Part shown: positions 32,566 through 41,473 of the stretch, in pieces
Layout of the letters: each line of letters starts with the position of its first letter
Numbering within the stretch: position 1 is the first letter of the stretch
NCBI RefSeq assembly: GCF_014652915.1
Contig: NZ_BMZS01000001.1
Coordinates: 248,001 to 312,000 of the forward strand
Direction of reading: 5' to 3'
Length of the DNA: 64,000 nucleotides
DNA from: Thalassobaculum fulvum
GTDB lineage: Bacteria > Pseudomonadota > Alphaproteobacteria > Thalassobaculales > Thalassobaculaceae
Program-made: the position numbers and the translations under genes
Notes under the pieces: generated by a model
The model's database searches: none
Told to the model about the DNA's origin: nothing
What the model saw: only the letters and a program-made list of their open reading frames with translations

Positions 32566-33879
32566 TCACAGCAGGTCGGACGGGGCGAACACCTCGACCG
32601 GGTGCGACAGGCCCTTGACCGGGTGGCGGCCCATCGGCGTCAGGGTCTCGCCGGCGGCCGCCGCGAAATCGGCCGACGCCAGCACCCGGACGCCGAGGCC
32701 GCGGGTCAGCCCCTCGATCCGGCTGGCCAGGTTGACCGCCGGTCCGATCACCGTGAAGTCCAGGCGCTCCAGGCCGCCGATGTTGCCGTAGCCGACCTCG
32801 CCGAGGTGCAGGGCGATGCCGAAGTCGACGGTCGGCTTGTCCTGGCGCAGACGGCGCCGGTTGAGCGCCCGCACCAGCTTGACGGTGTCGCGGGCGGCCG
32901 CCATGGCGGCGTGGCAGGCCGCACGGTCGGCGCCGGCCTGGTCCCGGACGTCGTCGGCCTCGGCCGGAAAGATCGCCAGCATGCCGTCGCCGAGGAACTT
33001 CAGGATCTCGCCGCCGCGCTCCTCGACCGCCTGGACCGAGGCCTCGAAGTAGCCGTTCAGCAGCTCGATCAGGTCCTCGCGCGGCAGCCGGTCCGACAGC
33101 ACCGTGAAGTCCTTGATGTCGGAGTACCAGACGGCTGCCCGGATCGACGCGGTCTCGCCGCGCGCGATCGCCCCGGCCAGCACCCGGCGGCCGGTCTGGC
33201 GGCCGAGATACACCTCCAGCAGCTGCGAGGTGAGCTCGCGCCGCTCGATCACCTCGATGCGCAGCGCCAAGGCCGGCAGCAGCTCCCACAGCACCGTCAG
33301 CTCCTCGGTGCTGAAGCCGCCCGGCCGATCGGTCGCCCAGGTGATGAAGTTGATCATGCCGTCGGAGAACGCCAGCGGCATGGCGACGTAGTCGGTGGCC
33401 CCGAGCTCGCGCAGGTCGGCCAGCACCGGGAAGTCCAGGGTCTGCTCCGGCACGTCGAGCCGGCGGCGGATGGCGGCCGCTCCCTGGAAGATCAGTGGCA
33501 GCGGGCTGGCCTGGAACGCCGGGGTGTCCTCCATGCCGCGCAGCACCCGCACCGCCCGCGGGTCCGGCCGCTCGCGCATCCACACCACCGAGGTGCCGCT
33601 GGCCTGCGGGTGCAGGGTGCGAACGAAGCAGGTGATGCGCAGCAGCGGCATGCCGCGATCGCACAGCAGTGCTGCCAGATCGCGGATCAATGTGCGGGTC
33701 GAGGTGTGCTTGCTGGCCCCGGCCAGCAGCCAGCTGATCGGCGGGATCGAAGGATCCGGCCGCTCGCCGTCGTCTTCGCCGCCGTCGTGCATGATCCGCA
33801 GGTGGCTGGCGATGCTCGGATCGGTGCGCGGCATCAGCAGCGCGGCCGTCCGGTCGGCGCGGGGATCGCTTGACGTCAC
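32566..33879 (-). CDS. class III adenylate/guanylate cyclase with N-terminal sensory-like region
   Basis: This is a cyclase of about 437 residues. The C-terminal catalytic domain (about 240-420) contains VWYSDIKDFTVLSDRL with both metal-binding aspartates, EILKFLGDGMLAIFP, and FTVIGPAVNLASRIEGL. The N-terminal half (to ~225) is soluble, has no membrane segment and resembles a GAF-like sensor (LPLIFQGAAAIRRRLD, DYVAMPLAFSDGMINFITWA), similar to a class known from rhizobia and Rhodospirillales. The GTG at 33879 is chosen because GGGAG lies 10 nt upstream; ATG at 33834 is the alternative. It is divergent from nfuA. Whether cAMP or cGMP is made cannot be decided by eye. Confidence 0.85.
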   Translation of the reverse strand: MTSSDPRADRTAALLMPRTDPSIASHLRIMHDGGEDDGERPDPSIPPISWLLAGASKHTSTRTLIRDLAALLCDRGMPLLRITCFVRTLHPQASGTSVVWMRERPDPRAVRVLRGMEDTPAFQASPLPLIFQGAAAIRRRLDVPEQTLDFPVLADLRELGATDYVAMPLAFSDGMINFITWATDRPGGFSTEELTVLWELLPALALRIEVIERRELTSQLLEVYLGRQTGRRVLAGAIARGETASIRAAVWYSDIKDFTVLSDRLPREDLIELLNGYFEASVQAVEERGGEILKFLGDGMLAIFPAEADDVRDQAGADRAACHAAMAAARDTVKLVRALNRRRLRQDKPTVDFGIALHLGEVGYGNIGGLERLDFTVIGPAVNLASRIEGLTRGLGVRVLASADFAAAAGETLTPMGRHPVKGLSHPVEVFAPSDLL

Positions 33880-33966
33880 GGCCGGCGCTCCCAAGTATGC
33901 GGGCGAGTCCGGTGGTCGGCGCGGATGGGAGCGCGCCGCGATGTCGGAACCGCGTGGAGGACGAGC

Positions 33967-34530
33967 ATGTTCATTCAGACCGAAGAGACGCCGAACCCGG
34001 CGACGCTGAAGTTCCTGCCGGGCCGGCAGGTTATGGCGACGGGCACGGCCGAGTTCAAGACGGAGGAGGAGACCCCGCGGTCGCCTCTGGCCCAGGCGCT
34101 CTTCCAGGTCGACGGGGTCACGGGCGTCTTCCTCGGCTACGATTTCATCAGCGTCAGCAAGCGCGACGACAAGGAATGGTACCTGATGAAGCCGGGCGTG
34201 CTCGGCGTCATCATGGAGCATTTCGTGGCCGGACGCCCGACCATCGTTGAGGATGCGGCGACGGCCGACGAAGTCGAGGTGTCCGGAGAGAACGCCGAGA
34301 TCGTCGCGCAGATCCGCGAACTGCTCGACACCCGGGTCCGTCCGGCGGTCGCCATGGACGGCGGCGACATCGTGTTCCAGGGCTACGAGGACGGAGTCGT
34401 GACCCTGCACATGCAGGGCGCCTGCGCCGGCTGCCCGAGCTCGACGGCGACCCTGAAGATGGGGATCGAGAACATGCTGCGGCACTATATCCCGGAAGTC
34501 CGGGAAGTGCGCGCCGCCGGCATGTACTGA
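33967..34530 (+). CDS. Nfu-type Fe-S cluster carrier (NifU C-terminal domain)
   Basis: This 187-residue protein has an N-terminal Nfu_N domain (MFIQTEETPNPATLKFLPGR) and a C-terminal NifU-like domain with the cluster-binding CxxC at C153 and C156 (GACAGCPSS). It accepts [4Fe-4S] clusters and delivers them to target enzymes. Candidates in this window include MiaB and endonuclease III, which is only an inference. The start is set by the conserved MFIQTEETPNP; the frame itself extends upstream to 33925. Confidence 0.93.
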   Translation: MFIQTEETPNPATLKFLPGRQVMATGTAEFKTEEETPRSPLAQALFQVDGVTGVFLGYDFISVSKRDDKEWYLMKPGVLGVIMEHFVAGRPTIVEDAATADEVEVSGENAEIVAQIRELLDTRVRPAVAMDGGDIVFQGYEDGVVTLHMQGACAGCPSSTATLKMGIENMLRHYIPEVREVRAAGMY

Positions 34531-34618
34531 GCGGCCCCATACTGAACGCCCCGGCATCGGGTTTTCCTGAGGAACCGGCCCCCGGCGCGGCCGACTGAGG
34601 CAACTCGAAGGCGGCGGG

Positions 34619-34642
34619 AACCACCGTGTCACCACGGTGGTT
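34619..34642. repeat. perfect 10-bp inverted repeat between nfuA and the Bax-like gene
   Basis: The arms AACCACCGTG (34619-34628) and CACGGTGGTT (34633-34642) flank TCAC. It is positioned 88 bp after the Nfu stop and 10 bp before the preferred start of the next gene. It may be a terminator without T tract, a hairpin masking the next start, or a protein operator. Confidence 0.6.
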
Positions 34643-34652
34643 GCCTACCGCT

Positions 34653-35702
34653 ATGCCGATGAACCACTCAGAACCAGATATCCTCCCCGTCCCGACCGAG
34701 GCCCCTCCGCGCGCCTCGGCGCGGCGGGGTCATGCCGTCGTGATGGCGGTCGGGTTGCTGCTCCTGCCGCTGCTCGGGCTGGCGATGCTGCCGCCGGGAT
34801 CGGACATCGGCGGCATCGTCGAGGCGGCCCGGGCGTCCCGCGCGCGCTCCGCCGTGCCGCACCACCCGGTGCACGTCGAGTCGGCGGACCGGCTCGACGC
34901 CCTGTTCGAGCGGCTCGGCTACGACCTGGACGCGGTCGCCGAGGGATCCGCGCCGGTGCCGCCGGTGGTCCTGGCGTCGCTGCCGCCCGATCTCGCGGAG
35001 GCGACGCCGGTGGATCGGCGCAAGGCGCTGTTCATCCGGGCGGCACTGCCGATCGTGATGGCCGCCAACGCGGCGGTCCTGGAGGAGCGGGCCGGGCTCC
35101 GGTCGCTGCTCGCCCGGGTCGAGGCCGGGCGGCGGATCCCGCGGGAGCTGCGGCATCGGTTCCGGCGCACTGCCGAACGCTACGGCCTCGCGGACCTGGA
35201 GGCGGAGCCCGCCGGCATCCGCCGGCTGCTGCGCCGGGTCGACGCGGTGCCGGTGTCGCTGGCCCTGGCGCAGGCGATCAGCGAGAGTGGCTGGGGCAGT
35301 TCCCGGTTCGCGCTGGCCGGCAATGCGCTGTTCGGCCAGTGGACCTGGGACGCGGCCGCCGGGATGGTTCCCGCCGCGCGGCCGGCGGGCGCGACGCACC
35401 GGGTCCGCGCCTTCCGGACCCTCGGCGATTCCGCCCGCGCTTATCTGCTGAACCTGAACACCCATCCGGCCTATGCCGCGCTCCGCGAGGCCCGGGCGGC
35501 GGCCCGGCGCGACCACGGCACCCTGCCGGCCGGCGAGGACCTGGCCCGCGCCCTGACCCGCTACAGCGAACGCGGCGACGCCTATGTCGCCGACATCGTC
35601 GCGCTGATCCGGCAGAACCGCCTGGCGCGGCTCGACGAAGCGACCCTGGCCGACGCCCGGCGCTATGCTACGGCTGCGGCCGACGCGACGATCGAAGGCT
35701 GA
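34653..35702 (+). CDS. Bax-like glucosaminidase domain membrane protein
   Basis: This protein has about 349 residues with one N-terminal membrane segment (VVMAVGLLLLPLLGLAML) and a long extracytoplasmic region. Residues ~205-330 carry a lysozyme-like N-acetylglucosaminidase domain: SLALAQAISESGWGSSRFAL holds the catalytic glutamate, followed by GNALFGQWTWD, and later LTRYSERGDAYVADI, as in E. coli Bax. It probably cleaves peptidoglycan glycan strands. Start choice is uncertain: ATG 34653 or 34659, while an in-frame GTG at 34626 lies inside the inverted repeat. It is convergent with the polysaccharide deacetylase gene, 1 bp apart. Confidence 0.82.
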   Translation: MPMNHSEPDILPVPTEAPPRASARRGHAVVMAVGLLLLPLLGLAMLPPGSDIGGIVEAARASRARSAVPHHPVHVESADRLDALFERLGYDLDAVAEGSAPVPPVVLASLPPDLAEATPVDRRKALFIRAALPIVMAANAAVLEERAGLRSLLARVEAGRRIPRELRHRFRRTAERYGLADLEAEPAGIRRLLRRVDAVPVSLALAQAISESGWGSSRFALAGNALFGQWTWDAAAGMVPAARPAGATHRVRAFRTLGDSARAYLLNLNTHPAYAALREARAAARRDHGTLPAGEDLARALTRYSERGDAYVADIVALIRQNRLARLDEATLADARRYATAAADATIEG

Positions 35703-35703
35703 C

Positions 35704-36732
35704 TCAGCGCGGGATGTAGAACTGCACGCCGTACCAGCGCCAGCGGCCGTCGGGGCCCGGCATGGTACAGTTGATGCGGGCCCGCCCGGCCGGGAACGGC
35801 TCGGCCAGCCGGACCTCGACCCGGCTGCCGAGCGCCTCGACCTTGGTGCGGCCCTGCCCGGAGGCGTAGCAGTCGATGCGGTCGACGTCCGGGATCGTCG
35901 GATCCACCGTGAAGCCGAAGGCCGGCGGGTTCTGCTGCAGGATCAGGTCGGCCGGCACCCGGTCCCGGACCGGCAGCGGCAGGGCGTTGGCGGTCAGCCG
36001 GAAGCGGTCGACGCCGCCGTAGGTCTCGTTGAGCGCGAAGCGCGGCAGGCCGTAGCGGTCGCTGCCGGCGTGGGCGACCCCCGATTGCTGGCCGAAGGCG
36101 GCGACGTAGCCGCGGCCGGCGACGATCCGCTGGATCGCCGAGCCGTACTCGCCGTAGGGGTAGGCGAACAGGGCCGGGCGCTCGCCGGTCTCGTCGGCGA
36201 TCCGCTGGGCGGCGCGGTCGAGCTCGATCTTCACCTGCTCGAGCTCGATGTCGGGCAGGTGCGGGTGCGACGCGGTCTGGCTGCCGATGGTCACGCCGCC
36301 GGCCTTGAGCTCGCGGATCTGGTCCCAGCTCATGTAGCCGGGAACCCCGCGGTCGACCGAGTCGGTCGAGACGAACAGGGTGAACGGCAGGCCGGCCTTC
36401 TTCAGGCGCGGCCAGGCTTCGGCATAGACCGAGGCGTAGGCGTCGTCGATGGTGATGGCGATCGTGCGGTCGGGCAGCTCGGTGGCGCCGCGCATCCGCT
36501 CCAGCACCTCGGGCAGCGGCAGGACGGTGAAGCCGCCGGCGCGGATCTCCTCGAGGTGGGCCTCGAACTGGTCGAGCCGGATGTTCGTCGACGGCCACTC
36601 CGATTCGCCGAATCGATGGTACATGAACACCACCGCCCAGTCGGCCGCGTCGGCCGCCGGGACGGCTAGGGCGCTGGCGCCGAGCACGGCTGCGGCGGCG
36701 GCGAGGCGCAGGCGGAGGGACGAGCGGTTCAT
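35704..36732 (-). CDS. secreted polysaccharide deacetylase (NodB domain)
   Basis: This 342-residue precursor has a signal peptide cleaved near ADAADW (residue ~30). The NodB homology domain begins [10 protein letters not shown]. Motif 1 is TIDDAY (the usual TFDDG, with the two catalytic/metal Asp kept). Motif 2 is SQTASHPHL, where the first histidine of HxxxH is Gln as in several alphaproteobacterial relatives. Then comes FAYPYGEY. It probably removes acetyl groups from a periplasmic or surface glycan. The last ~90 residues are a beta-rich extension ([20 protein letters not shown]) not part of NodB. It shares the bidirectional promoter region with tsaB. Confidence 0.87.
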   Translation of the reverse strand: MNRSSLRLRLAAAAAVLGASALAVPAADAADWAVVFMYHRFGESEWPSTNIRLDQFEAHLEEIRAGGFTVLPLPEVLERMRGATELPDRTIAITIDDAYASVYAEAWPRLKKAGLPFTLFVSTDSVDRGVPGYMSWDQIRELKAGGVTIGSQTASHPHLPDIELEQVKIELDRAAQRIADETGERPALFAYPYGEYGSAIQRIVAGRGYVAAFGQQSGVAHAGSDRYGLPRFALNETYGGVDRFRLTANALPLPVRDRVPADLILQQNPPAFGFTVDPTIPDVDRIDCYASGQGRTKVEALGSRVEVRLAEPFPAGRARINCTMPGPDGRWRWYGVQFYIPR

Positions 36733-36797
36733 GGCTTTGGAGAGTACCCGATGGCCGGAGTGAAGCGAAGGCGCCGCGGTATCCGGCGACCCGGCCG

Positions 36798-37469
36798 GTG
36801 ACCCGTCTGCTCGCCCTCGACTGCAGTGCCGGCGCCTGCTCGGTCGCGGTCAGCGACGCCGGCGGCGTGCTGGCGGCGGCCGGAACCGCCATGAACCGGG
36901 GTCACGCGGAGGCGCTGATGCCGATGGTCGAACGGGTCATGGCCGAGGCCGGGCTCGGCTGGGACCGGCTCGACGCGGTGGCGGCGACCGTCGGTCCCGG
37001 CAGCTTCACCGGCGTGCGAATCGGGCTGGCGGCGGCCCGCGGCATCGCGCTCGCGGCTGCCCTGCCGACCGTCCCGGTGACCACGCTCGAGGCGGTCGCC
37101 GAGGCGGCCGGAGCCGGGACGGCTCCCCTGCTGGTCGTGCTCGACACCAAGCGCAGCGACCTGTACGGCCAGTGGTTCGGGGCCGGCGGCGACGCGCTCG
37201 ACGGACCGCGGGTCGCCACGGCCGCGGCGCTGCTGGCGGCGCGCCCGGCCGGCGCCGAGGGTTGTCGGCTGGCCGGCGACGCCGCGCCCGGCCTCCTGAA
37301 GGCTGCCGGCGACGCCGGTCTCGACCCGCGGCTGGTGGCCGGTTTCGGACCCGACGCGCGTGCCGTCGCCGCCGTGGCGCTGCGGCGGCTGGCGTCGGGC
37401 GGAGCGGCGCCGCTGACCCCGCTGTACCTGCGGGCGCCGGACGTCACGCCGCCGACGGCCGCGCGATGA
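36798..37469 (+). CDS. tsaB: tRNA threonylcarbamoyladenosine biosynthesis protein TsaB
   Basis: This 223-residue ASKHA-fold protein begins [17 protein letters not shown] and has the conserved [15 protein letters not shown] and [20 protein letters not shown]. TsaB is the scaffold partner of TsaD in making t6A37 on ANN-decoding tRNAs. The start is GTG. Its stop overlaps the rimI ATG (ATGA), the usual tsaB-rimI pair in proteobacteria. Confidence 0.92.
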   Translation: MTRLLALDCSAGACSVAVSDAGGVLAAAGTAMNRGHAEALMPMVERVMAEAGLGWDRLDAVAATVGPGSFTGVRIGLAAARGIALAAALPTVPVTTLEAVAEAAGAGTAPLLVVLDTKRSDLYGQWFGAGGDALDGPRVATAAALLAARPAGAEGCRLAGDAAPGLLKAAGDAGLDPRLVAGFGPDARAVAAVALRRLASGGAAPLTPLYLRAPDVTPPTAAR

Positions 37470-37945
37470 CGGGCCCCTCCGGCCCGGGCGCCGTTCGCAT
37501 CCGGACGGCCACCGTCGACGACCACCCGGCGATCGCCGGGCTGCAGGCGGCTGCCTTCGCCGACCGCTGGTCGGTCGACGCGGTCCGCCGCATCGCCGCC
37601 CTGCACGGCGCGGTCGCATTGCTGGCCGAGCGCGCGGCCGACGCCGCGCCGCTCGGCTATCTGCTCGGACAGGTGGTGACCGACGAGGCCGAGGTGCACT
37701 CGCTGGCGGTCGCCGAGGCGGCGCGCCGGCAGGGCATCGGTCGCCGGCTGCTCGCGGCCTTCGAGACCATGGCGGCGGCCCTCGGGGCGGTCTCGGTGGT
37801 GCTGGAGGTGGCGGCCGACGATCCGGCCGCGACCGGGCTGTACGAATCCGCCGGCTACGCGGTGATCGCCCGTCGCCCGGGCTACTACCGGATCGGTCGT
37901 GCCCGGCCGGTCGACGCCGAGGTCCGGCGGCGGTCGCTTCGATGA
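37466..37945 (+). CDS. rimI: ribosomal protein alanine N-acetyltransferase RimI (GNAT)
   Basis: This 159-residue GNAT protein has the acetyl-CoA loop [12 protein letters not shown] (Q/RxxGxG/A) preceded by EVHSLAVAE, and the C-terminal [16 protein letters not shown] motif typical of RimI. It acetylates the N-terminus of ribosomal protein S18 in E. coli. Its overlap with tsaB supports the name over other GNATs. Confidence 0.87.
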   Translation: MTGPSGPGAVRIRTATVDDHPAIAGLQAAAFADRWSVDAVRRIAALHGAVALLAERAADAAPLGYLLGQVVTDEAEVHSLAVAEAARRQGIGRRLLAAFETMAAALGAVSVVLEVAADDPAATGLYESAGYAVIARRPGYYRIGRARPVDAEVRRRSLR

Positions 37946-38066
37946 CCGTCGATCCGGCCGCTGGCGGCCGCTATCGGGTTGTCCGGGACGGCTCACGGTT
38001 GTACGGTCCGGGCTCCGTCGGGGCGAGAGTCCGGCCGGCCCCGACAGCGTCGACTTACCGCGACCG

Positions 38067-38939
38067 ATGAGCGACGAGAGCGCCAGGATCCTGACCCGAG
38101 AGATCGGCTCCCCTTCCGACGGCGACCTGGGACTCGCCATATCCGGTTCCATGGAGGTCCGTCTCGCGGCCCGCGAGGCCGAGGTCGATGCCGCCCAGGC
38201 GCTGCGCTACCGCGTGTTCTACGAGGAGCGGGCGGCCAAGCCGATCGGCGACATGGCCGATCGCCGGCGCGACTTCGACGACTACGACGCGATCGCCGAC
38301 CACCTGCTGGTGCTCGACCACGACCTCGGGACCGGGCCGCAGGCGGTGGTCGGCACCTACCGTCTGATCCGGCGCAGCCGGGCCGACGCGCATGGCGGCT
38401 TCTACACCGCCGGCGAGTACGACATCTCGAAGATCGTGGCGTTCCCCGGCGAGATCCTGGAGCTCGGGCGGTCCTGCGTCGACCAGCGCTACCGCAACCG
38501 CTCGACCATGCAGCTGTTGTGGAAGGGCATCGCCGCGTTCGTGTTCCGCTACGACATCACCCTGATGTTCGGCTGCGCCTCGCTGCCCGGAAACGACGTC
38601 GACGCGCTGGCCGACCAGCTCTCCTACCTCTACCACCACCACCTGGCGCCGGAGCGGCTGCGGGTGCGGGCACTGCCGGACCTGCACGTCGAGATGAACC
38701 GCAAGCCGGCGGGCCAGGTCGACGCCAAGGCGGCGCTGGCGGCGCTGCCGCCGCTGATCAAGGGCTATCTCCGGCTCGGCGGCTTCGTCGGCGACGGGGC
38801 GGTGATCGACCCGCAGTTCAACACCACCGACGTCTGCGTGATCGTCCAGACCGACGCGGTGACCGACAAGTACTACCGCCACTACGAGCGCGAGGCCCGG
38901 GACGGCCGCGGGCGCGGCGCCGAGGCGGCGGAGCCGTGA
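38067..38939 (+). CDS. olsB: ornithine-acyl-ACP N-acyltransferase OlsB-like
   Basis: This 290-residue acyltransferase has the hemolysin/GNAT-like fold. ALRYRVFYEE and ILELGRSCVDQRYRN are the characteristic OlsB motifs, with LMFGCASLPG and the later YLRLGGFVGDGAVIDPQFNT. The family adds a 3-hydroxyacyl group to ornithine, the first step of phosphorus-free ornithine lipids. Its stop overlaps the GTG of a PlsC-type acyltransferase, matching the second step (OlsA). The start MSDESARIL is the first ATG of the conserved part; the open frame reaches back into rimI. No Pho box was seen in the ~120 bp upstream. Confidence 0.87.
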   Translation: MSDESARILTREIGSPSDGDLGLAISGSMEVRLAAREAEVDAAQALRYRVFYEERAAKPIGDMADRRRDFDDYDAIADHLLVLDHDLGTGPQAVVGTYRLIRRSRADAHGGFYTAGEYDISKIVAFPGEILELGRSCVDQRYRNRSTMQLLWKGIAAFVFRYDITLMFGCASLPGNDVDALADQLSYLYHHHLAPERLRVRALPDLHVEMNRKPAGQVDAKAALAALPPLIKGYLRLGGFVGDGAVIDPQFNTTDVCVIVQTDAVTDKYYRHYEREARDGRGRGAEAAEP

Positions 38940-39871
38940 GCGCCCGGTCGATGGCCGGTCGGCTCGGCGGGCTCGGCTCGAGAGGGTTCGGCTCGAGAGG
39001 GCTCGGCCCGGGCGACGGAGTCCGGCGGCCGCCCCGGCCGGTGGTGGTCGACGAGGCCGAGGAGCGGCGCCTGCTGGACCTGGACGGCGGGCTGATCCGA
39101 TCGCGGCCGCGCGGGGTGCTGCGGCTGACCGGCTACCTGCTGCTGACCCTGACGCTGCTGCCGGTCCAGATGGTGGCGGTCGCGCTCGGCCTGCGGCTGC
39201 GCGAGCAGCTGCCGGTGTTCTATCACCGCCTGTGCACCCGGCTGCTCGGCTTCCGCGTGGTGGTGCGCGGCCGCCGGCTCGAGGAGCGGCCGGTGCTGTA
39301 CGTGTGTAACCACGTCTCCTACCTCGACATCATGGTGCTCGGCTCGATCGTCCCCGGGTGCTTCGTCGCCAAGTCCGAGGTCGCCGGCTGGCCCGGTTTC
39401 GGCCTGCTCGCCAAGCTGCAGCGCACGGTGTTCGTCGCGCGCCGCCGAACCGCGGTCCGCCACCACGGCGACGCCATCGCCGAGCGGCTGAAGAGCGGCG
39501 ACAACCTGATCCTGTTCGCCGAGGGGACCAGCAGCGACGGCACAAGGGTGCTGCCGTTCAAGAGCGGGCTGCTGGCGGCGGCCGACCACGAGGTCGACGG
39601 CCGGCCCCTGAAGGTCCAGCCGCTGTCGATCGCCTACACCCGGCTGAACGGCATGCCGCTCGGCCGGAGCCTGCGCCCGTTCCTGGCCTGGTACGGCGAC
39701 ATGGAGCTGGCGCCGCACCTGTGGGAGGTGGTGGCGCTCGGCCGGGTCACGGTGGTCGTCGAGTTCCATGCCGCGACCTCGCTGGCGGAAGCCGGCTCGC
39801 GCAAGGACCTGGCGCGGACCTGCCGCGACCGGGTCGCCGACGGGGTCGCGCGGGCCAATGCCGGCCGCTGA
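38936..39871 (+). CDS. olsA: lysophospholipid/lyso-ornithine lipid O-acyltransferase (PlsC/OlsA type)
   Basis: This 311-residue membrane-associated acyltransferase has a hydrophobic segment at about residues 65-85 (GYLLLTLTLLPVQMVAVALG). The motifs are CNHVSYLDIM (NHxxxxD), FAEGTSSDGTRVLPFKSG (EGTxS) and PLSIAYTRLNG. Coupled to OlsB by a GTGA overlap, it is best read as the second enzyme of ornithine-lipid synthesis, though 1-acyl-glycerol-3-phosphate acylation is possible. The N-terminus has two GSRG-type copies encoded by a 15-bp tandem repeat. An ATG at 38951 is an alternative start. Confidence 0.84.
   Translation: MSARSMAGRLGGLGSRGFGSRGLGPGDGVRRPPRPVVVDEAEERRLLDLDGGLIRSRPRGVLRLTGYLLLTLTLLPVQMVAVALGLRLREQLPVFYHRLCTRLLGFRVVVRGRRLEERPVLYVCNHVSYLDIMVLGSIVPGCFVAKSEVAGWPGFGLLAKLQRTVFVARRRTAVRHHGDAIAERLKSGDNLILFAEGTSSDGTRVLPFKSGLLAAADHEVDGRPLKVQPLSIAYTRLNGMPLGRSLRPFLAWYGDMELAPHLWEVVALGRVTVVVEFHAATSLAEAGSRKDLARTCRDRVADGVARANAGR
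38973..39002 (+). repeat. 15-bp tandem repeat inside the OlsA-like N-terminus
   Basis: The unit TCGGCTCGAGAGGG plus one variable base occurs at 38973-38987 and 38988-39002, followed by a partial third copy. It encodes alternating GSRGF/GSRGL in a non-conserved tail. Confidence 0.7.
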
Positions 39872-39895
39872 TTGCCGCCGTCATGCGAGTGTCGC

Positions 39896-39923
39896 TTGAC
39901 AGCCGGCGTCCGAGTCGTAGGTT
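39896..39923 (+). promoter_or_regulatory. putative sigma-70 promoter for the miaB-lnt operon
   Basis: TTGACA (39896-39901, perfect -35) and TAGGTT (39918-39923, weak -10) are separated by 16 bp, about 140 bp before the miaB start. The preceding C gives the CTTGAC form typical of alphaproteobacterial promoters. The 190-bp gap 39872-40060 shows no other gene. Confidence 0.45.
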
Positions 39924-40060
39924 CGACCCAGGGATCGGTGCGTGCGGCGCACCGCAACGGATCGACGGCGATCGTGCCACGAGGGATCGAGACCGACTTG
40001 AAGTCGCTCGCATACGGTAGATCGGCCGCCGTGACTGCCGAAGGGCGTTAGGCGGCGACT

Positions 40061-41473
40061 TTGGCCAAGAAGCTCTTCGTCAAGACCTACGGCTGCCAGA
40101 TGAACGTCTACGACTCCGCGCGCATGGCGGACGTCCTGGCGCCGCATGGCTATGAGCCGGGCGAGACCCCCGACGGGGCCGACCTGATCATCCTCAACAC
40201 CTGCCATATCCGCGAGAAGGCGACCGAGAAGGTGTACTCCGAGCTCGGCCGGCTGCGCGCCCTGAAGGACGAGGCCGCCCGCCAGGGCCGGCGCGTGCTG
40301 ATCGGGGTGGCCGGGTGCGTCGCCCAGGCCGAGGGCGAGGAGATCGCCCGGCGCGCGCCGGTCGTCGACCTGGTGTTCGGGCCGCAGACCTACCACCGGC
40401 TGCCGGAGCTGCTGACCCGCGCCCTGGACCGGGACGGGCCGGGCGGGGCACGGGTGGTCGACACCGACTTCCCGGCCGAGGCCAAGTTCGACCACCTGCC
40501 GGAGGAGAGCCGCGGCCAGGGTGCCGCTGCCTTCCTGTCGGTGCAGGAGGGCTGCGACAAGTTCTGCACGTTCTGCGTGGTGCCCTATACCCGCGGCGCC
40601 GAGTTCTCGCGGCCGGCCGCCGACGTGCTGGCCGAGGCGCGCCGGCTGGTGGCGGCGGGCGCGGTCGAGATCACCCTGCTCGGCCAGAACGTCAATGCCT
40701 ACCACGGCGAGGCGCCGGCGGGCGGGGTCTGGGGCCTCGGCCGGCTGATCCGCGGGCTGGCGGAGATCGAGGGGCTGGAGCGGCTGCGCTACACCACCTC
40801 GCACCCGCGCGACGTCGACGACGAGCTGGTCGCAGCCCATCGCGACGTGCCGGCGCTGATGCCGTACCTGCACCTGCCGGTGCAGTCGGGCTCGGACCGG
40901 GTGCTGGCGGCGATGAACCGCAAGCACACGGGTGAGACCTATCGTCGCACCGTCGACCGGCTGCGCGCGGCCCGCCCCGACCTGGCGCTGAGCTCCGACT
41001 TCATCGTCGGGTTCCCGGGCGAGACCGATCTCGACTTCGCCGACACCCTGCGGCTGGTCCGCGAGATCGGCTACGCCCAGGCCTACACGTTCAAGTACAG
41101 CGCCCGGCCCGGCACGCCCGCCGCCGACATGGAGGACGCGGTGCCGGAAGCGGTCAAGGCCGAGCGGCTGGCCGCCCTGCAGCAGCTCATCGGCGCCCAG
41201 CAGACGGCGTTCAACCGCAGTGCCGCCGGCAGCGTCCAGCCGGTGCTGTTCGAGCGTCGCGGCGCGCGGGCCGGCCAGCTGGTCGGCCGCGGCCCGTGGA
41301 TGCAGGCGGTGCATGCCGAGGCCCCGGACCGGCTGCTCGGCCGGATCGTGCCGGTCCGAATCCTGGACGGCCATGCCAACAGCCTGTCCGGCGCCGTGGT
41401 GACCACGGACGAGCCGGGCAACCCCGCGGACCGCGCGCCGGCGCCGGCCGCAACGGAAAGGGCCATCGCTTGA
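40061..41473 (+). CDS. miaB: tRNA-2-methylthio-N6-dimethylallyladenosine synthase MiaB
   Basis: This is a 470-residue radical-SAM methylthiotransferase. Auxiliary cluster cysteines are C12 (YGCQMN), C48 (NTCHIRE) and C86 (AGCVAQ); the radical-SAM CxxxCxxC is C165, C169 and C172. A C-terminal TRAM domain starts near residue 385 ([16 protein letters not shown]). It modifies A37 of tRNAs reading UNN codons. The start is TTG at 40061, with AGGCGG upstream and the protein beginning [13 protein letters not shown]. It is the head of a run of five translationally coupled genes. Confidence 0.96.
   Translation: MAKKLFVKTYGCQMNVYDSARMADVLAPHGYEPGETPDGADLIILNTCHIREKATEKVYSELGRLRALKDEAARQGRRVLIGVAGCVAQAEGEEIARRAPVVDLVFGPQTYHRLPELLTRALDRDGPGGARVVDTDFPAEAKFDHLPEESRGQGAAAFLSVQEGCDKFCTFCVVPYTRGAEFSRPAADVLAEARRLVAAGAVEITLLGQNVNAYHGEAPAGGVWGLGRLIRGLAEIEGLERLRYTTSHPRDVDDELVAAHRDVPALMPYLHLPVQSGSDRVLAAMNRKHTGETYRRTVDRLRAARPDLALSSDFIVGFPGETDLDFADTLRLVREIGYAQAYTFKYSARPGTPAADMEDAVPEAVKAERLAALQQLIGAQQTAFNRSAAGSVQPVLFERRGARAGQLVGRGPWMQAVHAEAPDRLLGRIVPVRILDGHANSLSGAVVTTDEPGNPADRAPAPAATERAIA

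Noticed and set aside
37946-38066. Possible Pho box before olsB
   Set aside because: No pair of CTGTCAT-like units with 11-bp spacing was found, only GC-rich inverted repeats.
39916-39932. GGTTCGA, reminiscent of a tRNA T loop
   Set aside because: The flanking bases do not form the 5-bp T stem and no acceptor or anticodon arms are present; it lies in a promoter-like region before miaB.
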